NCBI GenBank assembly: GCA_933228675.1
Contig: OW121741.1
Location: 35,593,952 to 35,657,951 of the forward strand
Direction: 5' to 3'
Length of the DNA: 64,000 nt
Source of the DNA: Stomorhina lunata
Taxonomy: Eukaryota > Arthropoda > Insecta > Diptera > Rhiniidae
Under the pieces are notes generated by a model. The model was not told the origin of the DNA. It worked only from the letters and a program-made list of their open reading frames with translations, and made no database searches. The translations under genes and the position numbers were made by a program. Shown here one piece after another: positions 42,110 to 55,263 of this stretch. How positions within the stretch are numbered: position 1 is the first letter of the stretch; the number at the start of each line of letters is the position of its first letter.

Positions 42110-43187
42110 TTTTTGGATATAAATCCTTTCGCCGCATCGCCAATTGTTGTATTTGCGTTATTATAAATTGTAAATTTGCTTCATTTATGTAGGTCCTTAT
42201 CGCGTAAATCTCAAGCTTAGAATAACAGTTATAAATTTGTATTATTTTGACAAATGTTTAGACTTCAAAGCGAGATATTAAAATTAACGGCGTGGTTTAT
42301 TCTTTGGTGTTGCCAACACTAAATTTGCTACCAAATATTTGATGAAATTTGTTAAAAATTCGTAGAGTAGCCTCGGGTTTTCGTCAAACCATGGAAGAAA
42401 TTTTGGTTAAATATCTAGAGAACATGTATAAGTATAAGATAATAATTTTCTTGATCAGATTCATTTAGCTCGCCGGTGTCGTTAGAGCTTGTATATTTTG
42501 TAAAGCCATCATCGAATGATATTTCCTGTTCAGAAGCTACTAATATTTCAGAAGCTTCCAATATTCTATAAAATTTTACTCGGGAATTAACGATTTAAAG
42601 TTGAGAGGATTATTTGTCAACTGCTTTAAAGAAATTTATACATGATGAAGTATGCCATCGCCGCTTTGCATTTTTGTCAATATGAGTGACTTTGTCTAAC
42701 AAAGTTGATTTCAAAAGCTACAAACTGACCCATATATCATCTCATTTAAATTTTTAAAATTTCAATATTTTGAACAACGAACAAGATTTTGACATTAAAA
42801 ACTGTCTTCAACAGTTGAAACTTTGCATTTTACAATATAAATAATCATTACATAAATTATTATACAATTTATATTAAAAAAGCGAGAGAAAAAAAGTTAA
42901 TTATATGTACACACTTTATTAAAGTGTTATTTAAACAATATTACAAAATAATAATAAATTAAATAAAAAATAAAAAAAAACAATTCAAATTGTATTACAT
43001 AAACAACCATGCGTATCAATATTCAAAACAACCACATCAATAATAATGAAACATTGAAGAAAAAAAAAACATGTTTAAATAAAAAAATATTAAAAAATTC
43101 CAAATTTTACTGTGTTTTCATTTAAATCAAAATTCTGAGGTTTTTAAATATTTAATTTTAGCTTTTTCAAAGTAATTGTTTTTTGCC
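42110..43187. other. No gene recognised
   Basis: AT-rich flank of the tandem repeat array, with A-runs between 42840 and 43130. Confidence 0.5.
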
Positions 43188-45761
43188 CGACGTCCTAACC
43201 CATAGTTTTATAGTTCTTATGGGAGAACTAGCTCACACCATTAACGGGTGTTAACGTAGTTCCCCGGGTGATAACACGAGCAGGTCAATGTCCCCAATTA
43301 AGATGAAGGATGAATTTAAGAAGAATATAAATATACTCATGAAAATTATAAAAAAAGAACTTGAATTTTAGGAATGGCATGACTAGGAAACTTGTGTCAA
43401 AAAAAAAAATAGCCACTAATAATCAAGAAGTTATTTCGACAGGTAGAGGGCCTTATAATCAGATCTATATTTCTAAAAAAGAGGAATTGATACGCCAAAT
43501 TTGTGGACTATAAACGTTGGTGGAAGGAATAACTAAAGCAACATCTATAATAGGGGAAGAGGAATTGTCAAATGATGATGTTCTTTTGGGATGTTAATGG
43601 GATGCAGTTGTTGCCTGGGTTTCCGGCTAACAGGTAATAACTGCATTTAATTCCTACTCACACCTCCTCGTGGTACATCCTGGAAACCTGAGCAACCTAG
43701 TTGAAGATGCGGTAAGCAACCCGAGTGGGATTCTAGGTCAGGGCTAACATAAGGGGTAGGTATCTTAGAGCCATTCCGACGTATTTGGTATAAGGGTCTA
43801 AGATAATTGTGCTTGGTAAAGTACGAAACTGTAGCGTCTGTTCAACATGTTAGTTGCGGCTGCAAGCAGGCGTCTGTCTCGCATCGAGCGGCTCACTTTA
43901 CAAACGTGGTTCTTGTCTTTGGACTCATCATCCATCGACTTAGCACTTACGATGTCTTAAGCATGGAAAGAAACAACATTATAGAATATACTACTCCAAG
44001 GGGTAATTAAGCGAGAAATCCCCCTACTACGGCACACTATGGTATTTCTGCTGCAAAAAAAGGCATTTTTTGACTATCACTTTTCAAAAATCTAATAATG
44101 CTATTTGATAGAGAAGAATCTGACAATGAAAAATCTATATTTTTTTCCTAAGATATATATACATATATATAGAAAAAATCGGTTGAAGTCAGCTAAATGT
44201 TGTGAAACAAAAATTTATGGTAAAATTATTGAAATTTAAAGGCTTATGTATCGAAGATATTTCAAGTGGCAAAATGTAGGTGTGAATTTTATTGAAGTCT
44301 GAGATCTTGTGTTTGTTTTAAAGAAAAAAAAAGTTTACTGCATACATAGTTTGGGAGATATGAGCGCATCAAGATTGTCCTATAAAATTTAGAATTGGCA
44401 GTTTTCGTTAGAGAAAAAGTCAGTTGGCTCGGTTTACCTCCGTGCTCTTAGTTTAATGAAATGAAAGACAAAAGGTTTTTTCTTTCGAATTAGCTAAAAA
44501 AAAATAGCAACTTTTGTCAAACTTTTGAAAAAATCAAAATTTAGTAAAGAAAGTCAGGAATATTGCTTATAATAAAAAACCATTGCATACCTTCAGGCTT
44601 AAGTTTTTAATCAAATTGCAGTTATTAACCCTAACATATGCTCTTTTATAACAACAATTTATTAATAATTTATTGACAGCTATTTGGAAAAAGTGCATAA
44701 GAAATTAAAAAAAAAAAAAAACCATATGTGATAATAAGAAAATAATTGTAAAAACAAATAAAATTAAAAAAAATAAAATTGTTCACATAAATAAATCTTG
44801 TTATAAAATTTAAAATATAATTATTAAAATGATGTAGTTAAGGAAATGATAATTAATGAATAAAATATTTAAATATTGGCTTTAACCGGATTTCAACCGA
44901 AATTGGTAGAACTCTTTTTTAGATCAGAAAGTAAAAGTGTGCCGAATTTTATCAAATTGTGGGTTATACATTGAAATGTGAAAAAAATGGGGGTCCAAGG
45001 GAGGTACCTCAAGGAGTCGTCGGATTTCAACCAAAATTAGTAGGGCTTTTTTCAGGATAAAAAAATATAAGTGTGCCAAATTTTATCAAATTCTATTGAA
45101 AATTGGGTTTTATACATTGAGAAGAAAAATAAGTGAAAAAATGGGGGTCCAAGGGAGGTACCTCAAGGATTCGTCGGATTTCAAACAAAATTAGTAGGGC
45201 TCTTTTCTGGATCAAAAAATAGAAGTATGCCAAATTTGATCAAATTCTATTGAAAATTGGGGTTTATACATTGAGAAGAAAAATAAGTGCAAAAATTGGG
45301 GTCCAAGGGAGGTACCTCAAAGAGTCGTCGGATTTCAACCAAAATTAGTAAGGCTTTTTTCTGGATCAAAAAATAGAAGTGTGCCAAATTTTATCAAATT
45401 CTATTGAAAATTGGGGTTTATACATTGAGAAGAAAAATAAGTGAAAAAATGGGGGTCCAAGGGCGGTACCTTAAGGAGTCGTCGGATTTCAACCAAAACT
45501 AGTGGAGCTCTTTTCTTGGTCAAATAATAGAGTTATGCCGATTTTCATGAAATTCTGTTGAAAATTGCGGGTTATACATTGAGAAGAAAAATAAGTAAAA
45601 AAATGGGGGTCCAAGGGAGGTACCTCAAGGAGTCGTCGGATTTCAAAGTTTTTTTGAATTTGTCTTATCTATATAAAACTAAATAAGTGTGCCAAATTTC
45701 ATCGTTGTAGGATAACTCCTTCTATTTTTTGCAGTTAGATGTATGAAGAAATCTCACTGTG
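43188..45761. repeat. 2.58-kb tandem repeat, unit 1
   Basis: Begins CGACGTCCTAACCCATAG. Unit 2 follows at 45762 and unit 3 at 48343 with a few substitutions and small indels only. Each unit has a G/C-richer left ~800 bases, an AT-rich middle, and a right part of inner 154-base repeats. A 67-codon plus-strand frame (43807-44010) is kept in all units but starts MCLVKYETVASVQ with no known domain. No LTR, RT or rRNA sequence recognised. Nature unknown. Confidence 0.9.
44900..45670. repeat. 154-bp sub-repeats in unit 1
   Basis: GGGTCCAAGG recurs at 44991, 45145, 45299, 45453 and 45607, exactly 154 apart, with GGTACCTCAAGGAGTCGTCG and CCAAATTTTATCAAATTCTA in each copy. The copies diverge by several percent, much more than units 1 and 2 differ, so the inner array is older. 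Confidence 0.92.
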
Positions 45762-48342
45762 CGACGTCCTAACCCATAGTTTTATAGTTCTTATGGGAGA
45801 ACTAGCTCACACCATTAACGGGTGTTAACGTAGTTCCCCGGGTGATAACACGAGCAGGTCGATGTCCCCAATTAAGATGAAGGATGAATTTAAGAAGAAT
45901 ATAAATATAAATATACTCATGAAAATTATAAAAAAAGAACTTGAATTTTAGGAATGGCATGACTAGGAAACTTGTGTCAAAAAAAAAAAATAGCCACTAA
46001 TAATCAAGAAGTTATTTCGACAGGTAGAGGGCCTTATAATCAGATCTATATTTCTAAAAAAGAGGAATTGATACGCCAAATTTGTGGACTATAAACGTTG
46101 GTGGAAAGAATAACTAAAGCAACATCTATAATAGGGGAAGAGGAATTGTCAAATGATGATGTTCTTTTGGGATGTTAATGGGATGCAGTTGTTGCCTGGG
46201 TTTCCGGCTAACAGGTAATAACTGCATTTAATTCCTACTCACACCTCCTCGTGGTACATCCTGGAAACCTGAGCAACCTAGTTGAAGATGCGGTAAGCAA
46301 CCCGAGTGGGATTCTAGGTCAGGGCTAACATAAGGGGTAGGTATCTTAGAGCCATTCCGACGTATTTGGTATAAGGGTCTAAGATAATTGTGCTTGGTAA
46401 AGTACGAAACTGTAGCGTCTGTTCAACATGTTAGTTGCGGCTGCAAGCAGGCGTCTGTCTCGCATCGAGCGGCTCACTTTACAAACGTGGTTCTTGTCTT
46501 TGGACTCATCATCCATCGACTTAGCACTTACGATGTCTTAAGCATGGAAAGAAACAACATTATAGAATATACTACTCCAAGGGGTAATTAAGCGAGAAAT
46601 CCCCCTACTACGGCACACTATGGTATTTCTGCTGCAAAAAAAGGCATTTTTTGACTATCACTTTTCAAAAATCTAATAATGCTATTTGATAGAGAAGAAT
46701 CTGACAATGAAAAATCTATATTTTTTTCCTAAGATATATATACATATATATAGAAAAAATCGGTTGAAGTCAGCTAAATGTTGTGAAACAAAAATTTATG
46801 GTAAAATTATTGAAATTTAAAGGCTTATGTATCGAAGATATTTCAAGTGGCAAAATGTAGGTGTGAATTTTATTGAAGTCTGAGATCTTGTGTTTGTTTT
46901 AAAGAAAAAAAAAGTTTACTGCATACATAGTTTGGGAGATATGAGCGCATCAAGATTGTCCTATAAAATTTAGAATTGGCAGTTTTCGTTAGAGAAAAAG
47001 TCAGTTGGCTCGGTTTACCTCCGTGCTCTTAGTTTAATGAAATGAAAGACAAAAGGTTTTTTCTTTCGAATTAGCTAAAAAAAAATAGCAACTTTTGTCA
47101 AACTTTTGAAAAAATCAAAATTTAGTAAAGAAAGTCAGGAATATTGCTTATAATAAAAAACCATTGCATACCTTCAGGCTTAAGTTTTTAATCAAATTGC
47201 AGTTATTAACCCTAACATATGCTCTTTTATAACAACAATTTATTAATAATTTATTGACAGCTATTTGGAAAAAGTGCATAAGAAATTAAAAAAAAAAAAA
47301 AACCATATGTGATAATAAGAAAATAATTGTAAAAACAAATAAAATTAAAAAAAATAAAATTGTTCACATAAATAAATCTTGTTATAAAATTTAAAATATA
47401 ATTATTAAAATGATGTAGTTAAGGAAATGATAATTAATGAATAAAATATTTAAATATTGGCTTTAACCGGATTTCAACCGAAATTGGTAGAACTCTTTTT
47501 TAGATCAGAAAGTAAAAGTGTGCCGAATTTTATCAAATTGTGGGTTATACATTGAAATGTGAAAAAAATGGGGGTCCAAGGGAGGTACCTCAAGGAGTCG
47601 TCGGATTTCAACCAAAATTAGTAGGGCTTTTTTCAGGATAAAAAAATATAAGTGTGCCAAATTTTATCAAATTCTATTGAAAATTGGGTTTTATACATTG
47701 AGAAGAAAAATAAGTGAAAAAATGGGGGTCCAAGGGAGGTACCTCAAGGATTCGTCGGATTTCAAACAAAATTAGTAGGGCTCTTTTCTGGATCAAAAAA
47801 TAGAAGTATGCCAAATTTGATCAAATTCTATTGAAAATTGGGGTTTATACATTGAGAAGAAAAATAAGTGCAAAAATTGGGGTCCAAGGGAGGTACCTCA
47901 AAGAGTCGTCGGATTTCAACCAAAATTAGTAAGGCTTTTTTCTGGATCAAAAAATAGAAGTGTGCCAAATTTTATCAAATTCTATTGAAAATTGGGGTTT
48001 ATACATTGAGAAGAAAAATAAGTGAAAAAATGGGGGTCCAAGGGCGGTACCTTAAGGAGTCGTCGGATTTCAACCAAAACTAGTGGAGCTCTTTTCTTGG
48101 TCAAATAATAGAGTTATGCCGATTTTCATGAAATTCTGTTGAAAATTGCGGGTTATACATTGAGAAGAAAAATAAGTAAAAAAATGGGGGTCCAAGGGAG
48201 GTACCTCAAGGAGTCGTCGGATTTCAAAGTTTTTTTGAATTTGTCTTATCTATATAAAACTAAATAAGTGTGCCAAATTTCATCGTTGTAGGATAACTCC
48301 TTCTATTTTTTGCAGTTAGATGTATGAAGAAATCTCACTGTG
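45762..48342. repeat. 2.58-kb tandem repeat, unit 2
   Basis: 2581 bases, near-identical to unit 1, including the 67-codon frame (46388-46591) and the 154-base inner array at ~47480-48250. Confidence 0.92.
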
Positions 48343-49196
48343 CGACGTCCTAACCCATAGTTTTATAGTTCTTATGGGAGAACTAGCTCACACCATTAAC
48401 GGGTGTTAACGTAGTTCCCCGGGTGATAACACGAGCAGGTCGATGTCCCCAATTAAGATGAAGGATGAATTTAAGAAGAATATAAATATAAATATACTCA
48501 TGAAAATTATAAAAAAAGAACTTGAATTTTAGGAATGGCATGACTAGGAAACTTGTGTCAAAAAAAAAAAATAGCCACTAATAATCAAGAAGTTATTTCG
48601 ACAGGTAGAGGGCCTTATAATCAGATCTATATTTCTAAAAAAGAGGAATTGATACGCCAAATTTGTGGACTATAAACGTTGGTGGAAGGAATAACTAAAG
48701 CAACATCTATAATAGGGGAAGAGTAATTGTCAAATGATGATGTTCTTTTGGGATGTTAATGGGATGCAGTTGTTGCCTGGGTTTCCGGCTAACAGGTAAT
48801 AACTGCATTTAATTCCTACTCACACCTCCTCGTGGTACATCCTGGAAACCTGAGCAACCTAGTTGAAGATGCGGTAAGCAACCCGAGTGGGATTCTAGGT
48901 CAGGGCTAACGTAAGGGGTAGGTATCTTAGAGCCATTCCGACGTATTTGGTATAAGGGTCTAAGATAATTGTGCTTGGTAAAGTACGAAACTGTAGCGTC
49001 TGTTCAACATGTTAGTTGCGGCTGCAAGCAGGCGTCTGTCTCGCATCGAGCGGCTCGCTTTACAAATGTCGTTCTTGTCTTTGGACTCATCATCCATCGA
49101 CTTAGCACTTACGATGTCTTAAGCATGGAAAGAAACAACATTATAGAATATACTACTCCAAGGGGTAATTAAGCGAGAAATCCCCCTACTACGGCA
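48343..49196. repeat. 2.58-kb tandem repeat, unit 3, truncated
   Basis: First ~854 bases of the unit. It includes the 67-codon frame at 48969-49172 with one residue change, and ends at CTACTACGGCA, after which the sequence is unrelated. Confidence 0.92.
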
Positions 49197-49502
49197 ACCG
49201 GCACAAGGATTTTGGAGGTGCCTAATCTATGCAAGAACATCCTGATGAATGAAAGCAAGAGGCCCTATGCTTCACTGGGCGTCAAGGATAACGGGAGAAG
49301 ATGAGGTTCTTTAAACTGATATTCCATTGGCTCCGAAAAGGCATTATGGAAAACAAAAGTTAGAAGATGGTACATCTGATACTCAAAAATATGAGGATTT
49401 AAAAGAACTTTAAAGCAATGCATAAATGAAAACACTACAAAAGGTCAATTGCCTTGAGCCTGAGAGCCCTTGAAAAAGCTGTTATTGACATTTTCAACAA
49501 AA
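49197..49502. other. Short unassigned stretch after the array
   Basis: Contains GCATAGGGCC/CCCAGTG-type sequence shared in inverted form with 37583-37605. No gene. Confidence 0.4.
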
Positions 49503-50530
49503 ACAAGTAAGAAAGTGATATAGTCGGTCAAGCCCGACCATACGATACCCTTCACAACTAAGGTCAAAGGTGTTCTTTTTCCTGTATAAAGACAAATATT
49601 TCGTGAGCCTATATTCAATACCGACTATATGAACCAAAATTTTTTCAAAATAACTTTTTATTTGGGAACAGTTTTTTTATAATAGTTACATAACTTTTAA
49701 TAAAAAATAGAAATGAGAAGTCTAATTTAGAATATTGGCTTAAATATATTGTAGATAAAATATTGACTTCTGTTTAAATATTTTGGATATTAAACAGTTC
49801 TCTGCATCCCCTTAAACATATTCTATTTGGTTCATAGTTGGTATTGAATATAAGCTCACGATTTGCTAAATTTTGCCATCATACAAACATTTTTTTTAAA
49901 ACTTATATATTTAGACTTTTTCGTCATTTAGACTTATATGAGAGCTAGGGTCAAATTTGGACCGATTATCTCGAAATTTGGCAAATTGATTACAGTTTTT
50001 ACAAAAATAATGTATGTAAAAAATAAACTCAAAATTCTTATTATTTTTAGATTTACGAGCGTTTTAGTAATTTTTGTCTCATTTGGGGCGTTTTGACTGA
50101 AGAGTTTGTATGGGAGCTATGGTCAAATGTGGACCGATTTCAATGAAATTTAGTACAGTGATTTTGGTTTACATAAGCAGTATTTGTCTTAAATTTCATG
50201 AAATATTGATATTTGTAGCCAAAATGTCAAGCCTGGGAAGTGTGACCTATGAGATTTACCCTAAATTTTAAATAAATTTTTGACGAATTTCAATAGCCAT
50301 AGTCCCACTATCAAAAAAATGATCTGCACCAAATTTCATCAAATTATCTTTATAATTGCGACCTGTACTTTGATAATATGGTTTACATGGGGGTTTAGTC
50401 AGCCGTCCAGCCAGACGACGGACAGACTGACATCGCTAAATCGACTCAGAAATTGATTCTAAGACTATTGGTATATTAAAAGGTGGGCCTAAGACTAACC
50501 CGTAGTTAGTATAGGACGGGAATTCGACAT
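49503..50530 (+). mobile_element. Helentron/DINE-1-like interspersed repeat
   Basis: Starts AAGTAAGAAAGTGATATAGTCG and TACCCTTCAC, contains repeated phrases such as TGGACCGATTTCAATGAAATTT, and near its end a GACAGAC/GACGGACAG-type run followed by TCGACTCAGAAATTGATTC. This architecture (head with TACCCTTCAC, blocks, GTCY-type microsatellite, tail) is typical of DINE-1/HINE repeats of flies. MITE-B copy 2 is inserted in it. Confidence 0.5.
49601..49861. mobile_element. MITE-B, copy 2
   Basis: About 261 bases; ends TCGTGAGCCTATATTCAATA and its complement TATTGAATATAAGCTCACGA. Same family as 36593-36852. Confidence 0.8.
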
Positions 50531-50559
50531 CTGTCAAACTAATTTGTTAAAACAATTTT

Positions 50560-50870
50560 TTTTTCTTTTTAGTTGAACATTGACGAAAATGGGTCGCTTA
50601 AGTATCACGCATAAAAATTATCAAAACATACTACAAAAAATGTGATTTTGCAACAGCCACATTTCGTACTTTAAGAGGAGATTATGGCTTACATAATCGT
50701 CCAACTACGCAAGCATTTGTCAAAATTGTGAAGAAATTTGAAGAGACTGGAGCGGTTACGAATATTGAAGGGCCTGTGCATCATCATTTCGCTCTCGTTC
50801 CGCTGAAAATATCGCTGCTGTAAGTGAAAGTATTGCCGAAGACCCAAATGTGTCGATTCGATGTATCATG
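50560..50870 (+). pseudogene. Tc1/mariner-like transposase N-terminal fragment
   Basis: Plus strand: ATFRTLRGDYGLHNRPTTQA, IVKKFEETGAVTNIEGPVHH, then after a frameshift RSAENIAAVSESIAEDPNVS. This helix-turn-helix region is very common in insect mariner-type transposases. The DDE domain is lacking; the sequence changes at ~50872 into a short copy of the start of the 2.58-kb unit (ATTAACGGGTGTT, TTAAGATGAAGGAT). Confidence 0.7.
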
Positions 50871-51502
50871 TTAGCTCACTACATTAACGGGTGTTCCACA
50901 GTTAAGATGAAGGATAAATAAGATAAGTCTCGGCTTACCAAGTTAAGACCAATCGGAACCGTTGCTTGGTATCCAACATCCCCTACATTATCACATTGTA
51001 TGTTTGATATGATTGCACTATTTTCTTCTTAATAAAAACAACTCTACCATAGTATCTCCTAAAAACTCCCTTACATCAGCTACCTGAGATATATAAGCGA
51101 TATAGCCTGATCCCGTTTCTGGTTGTTATTCAGGTCAAAGAAATAAAAATGATCTGAGTTGCTTTAGTGGTGTTAAGGAAGTCAGTTTATTCCTCAGATT
51201 AATACCATAACTCCACCATTTCATTAAGTCACTTTCGCTGATGTATGCCCGCAATAAAGTCGTCTAAAATATCCGAAGAATATTATTGCAATTGATGTCT
51301 TTGCAATCAAGTTTATTTTAAACCTCCAGCGCTAAATTCATGGCATTTATTTCTTTATTTATATTTATAATTAAAACTACAATACAAAATAAAAATACTT
51401 TTTTATAAATAATTACAAAAATTCTTAAAGATTTGGAAAAAAGTTAAACGAAACGCTAGATAGAATGTTTTGTGAATATTTGGTAATTAGCTGCGACAGC
51501 AG

Positions 51503-54223
51503 TTAACCCAAAACAATTTTGGCCTCTTTGCCATCCACAACAATTTTCTGGCCATTGAACAAGCAGAATTCACGTTTAACATGGGCAAACAATAAATCGG
51601 TGACCAGGAAAATCTGGAATAAAATTATAGAAATATAAAAAATATTTCAAATAAACAAAATAAAAAAAATCAAACCTGTCCAGTTGAAAAAGCCAAAGTG
51701 GCACCAAAATAGAAATTGGCATTAGCAGAGCCGGAATATATCCATAAATGCCATAGAGCGGGTAGTATACATAAAGTAACCACAAAAAAGCAAAATACCA
51801 CAAAATTATGGGCCATAACTGAAAAAAATTTTATAAATGAAAAAATACGGAAAATTATTTGAATAACAAGTAAGAGTGGTATATTCGGCTTTGCCGAATC
51901 TTGGATACCCTTCACCAATGGTGTTGCAAAAGTATTTAATGTAATTCCTAGCAAAATTTGGTTATACTAGTATTATATGCAAAGAGTCTTTAAAATTAAG
52001 AGTCGGAAAAAGAAAAGCTTTTCGGTGGCGTCATCATCTTAAATAGTTATGCACCCAAAGGTTAGGTTGGGCAGGTGGCTGATGTCTAGGGAAGCTTCAC
52101 TTGGGTTCTAAAGTGGTCCCTTTGTGAAAGATAATGATTACTAGACTACAAGTAGAGAATGCATATTTAAGCCAGCCAGTAGCTTCCAATTAAAATATAC
52201 ACATATTTTACGAACACTTAATAAAGTTCGATAGACCAGATAAACCATGCAGAAATGATGCTTCAAAATGTAGATGCCCTTACATTTGCAATAGCACATC
52301 GAGTTGATGAAGTTTAAGTATTCTGGCATGCAACCCAAAAACACAGTGCGTAGTGAGGGTTGTGCTCTTTAATTCGTACGAATTATCCCACCAGTACAAG
52401 TTCTTGATTAGTTATGTAAAACTCTGAAGTTAGCGGACTGATTTAGGTCAAAGCTTTAACAATGATAAGCCTTAAAATTATACGGTATACACTCTTAGTT
52501 TTAGATACATACGTGAAATATATAGCTTTTGAATGGATGGATATCAGCTTTGTGGGAAAAGTTATTAAAGATTTGCTTATTAATCTGGAGTTAGTTAATT
52601 ACTTAAAATGAACACTTCATCAATAATAATTGGGATGTATTGTTCTTTCGATCTGTCCGATGGATGTTTGGAAAGTTTTGCTCAAGTCCTTGTGCAATTT
52701 TAATGTGATTTAATTTATCAGCATTAAATCGATTGGGAGATTTCACTAAATGTGAATAGAGCTCGCCCATTTTCAATATCGAACTTTTCAAGAGATCAGA
52801 AATACTTTTGTCAAATGTTGTCCCTCTAGAAAGTTTATTTTAGGCGCTATGGCCCTGAATATTAATATTGTACAACGTCTTTATACTAAATGTCATCATC
52901 GTTAGGCGAAGTTATACGGGAACAATTGTCAAACGTGAACGGATTTCTCCCAATTGCAATTAAAAAATTTAAATTTTCGTTGATATGTGAGATACTTACA
53001 TACATATGTAGGTTTTGGACGGATATCATTTTTGTACTTCCTAGGAAGATTACCTATAATTTGATATATAATACATTCTCAAATGTTATCATAATGTTCA
53101 AAAGTCAGACACAAAATTAAGATTAATGCAGAGTGTCTGTCTGCTAAAATCAGATTTGTGGAGCTCCTGGATTTTACACAAAATTTTAGGATATTGTCCC
53201 ACCCTGAATTTTATCATTGTCGATCAAAACACCATCGCTTAAACGCTAAATTATATCTACCACAAATTACCGAATGCATCAGGATTTAGGTAATCCCCTG
53301 CTAAGGACGCTATTAAATTTCATCAAAACAAACACCTGAGATATCGACAAAACAGGAGCTCCAAAAACTTGACTACAACAGAAAAAATTACAGACAGGTA
53401 GACGGACGGACAAAAAAACAGACGGACGGACAGACTGAGGTTGCGAAATCGATACTCCTGCCGATTCTGAGTTGATCGGTACAATTTGAATGGTAATCGT
53501 AATCAGATTTGTGGAGTTTATATATCAGATTTAGAAAATCCTCACACAAAGAACGATGTCAAATTTCATCACAATCGGTCCATAAACACCTAAGATATCG
53601 CTGAAACAATACTTACAAAATGTAAACAAAATTTCTTAGACACGTACTTTGGGCAATTTGCTGTACCTCAAATGTAGTGTTATGGCGATATCTCAATTGA
53701 TTATGGACCGCTTTTGATAAAATTTAATAACGTGCTTGGCGGGGGAATTTCCTAAAATCTGATATAAAATTTATGTAGGTCTGTGCTAAAGGAGGATGGT
53801 TTTTCCTATTTCTGCATTTCATTTTTTCAACAAACATTCTCTAATGCAAATTTTGGGCAATTTGCGATACATCAAATTCAGTGTTTTGGCGATATCTCAG
53901 TTGTTTATGGACCGATTTTGATAAAATTTTACAGAGTGCTTTGGCAAACTATTTCCTACAATCTGATATATAACATATTATCACATGTACACCAGGAGTA
54001 TCTTTTTTCTCTTGTTATTTAAAAGTGTGTTTCAATCAAAAATTTTAAAATTTTCGTCTAATTTTTGGTATTTTTTCGATATTTTCGGTGTTAATAAACC
54101 GATTTTAATGAAATTTAATAGCGTTCATTGCGGGAGAATTTCCTAAAATCTGATATATAATTTATGTAAGTCCATCCTCCAGGGGCTTCAGAAACTTGAT
54201 TTCAACAGACAGACAGACAGACG

Positions 54224-54255
<32 letters not shown>

Positions 54256-55231
54256 GACATTGCTTAATCGATTCTCCTCCCGATTCTGAGTCGATCGGTA
54301 TAATTTTTATGGGGTCTACGATCACTAATAAAAAAATTACAAACGGAATCACAAACTTATAATACCCTTTCACCTATTGGTGAAGGGTATAAAAATTACA
54401 GACAGGTAGACGGACGGACAAAAAAACAGACGGACGGACAGACTGAGGTTGCGAAATCGATACTCCTGCCGATTCTGAGTTGATCGGTACAATTTGAATG
54501 GTAATCGTAATCAGATTTGTGGAGTTTATATATCAGATTTAGAAAATCCTCACACAAAGAACGATGTCAAATTTCATCACAATCGGTCCATAAACACCTA
54601 AGATATCGCTGAAACAATACTTACAAAATGTAAACAAAATTTCTTAGACACGTACTTTGGGCAATTTGCTGTACCTCAAATGTAGTGTTATGGCGATATC
54701 TCAATTGATTATGGACCGCTTTTGATAAAATTTAATAACGTGCTTGGCGGGGGAATTTCCTAAAATCTGATATAAAATTTATGTAGGTCTGTGCTAAAGG
54801 AGGATGGTTTTTCCTATTTCTGCATTTCATTTTTTCAACAAACATTCTCTAATGCAAATTTTGGGCAATTTGCGATACATCAAATTCAGTGTTTTGGCGA
54901 TATCTCAGTTGTTTATGGACCGATTTTGATAAAATTTTACAGAGTGCTTTGGCAAACTATTTCCTACAATCTGATATATAACATATTATCACATGTACAC
55001 CAGGAGTATCTTTTTTCTCTTGTTATTTAAAAGTGTGTTTCAATCAAAAATTTTAAAATTTTCGTCTAATTTTTGGTATTTTTTCGATATTTTCGGTGTT
55101 AATAAACCGATTTTAATGAAATTTAATAGCGTTCATTGCGGGAGAATTTCCTAAAATCTGATATATAATTTATGTAAGTCCATCCTCCAGGGGCTTCAGA
55201 AACTTGATTTCAACAGACAGACAGACAGACG

Positions 55232-55263
<32 letters not shown>

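Noticed and set aside
43807..44010. 67-codon frame in the 2.58-kb repeat as a real protein gene
   Set aside because: Its preservation follows from the recent duplication; no domain or codon evidence supports coding.
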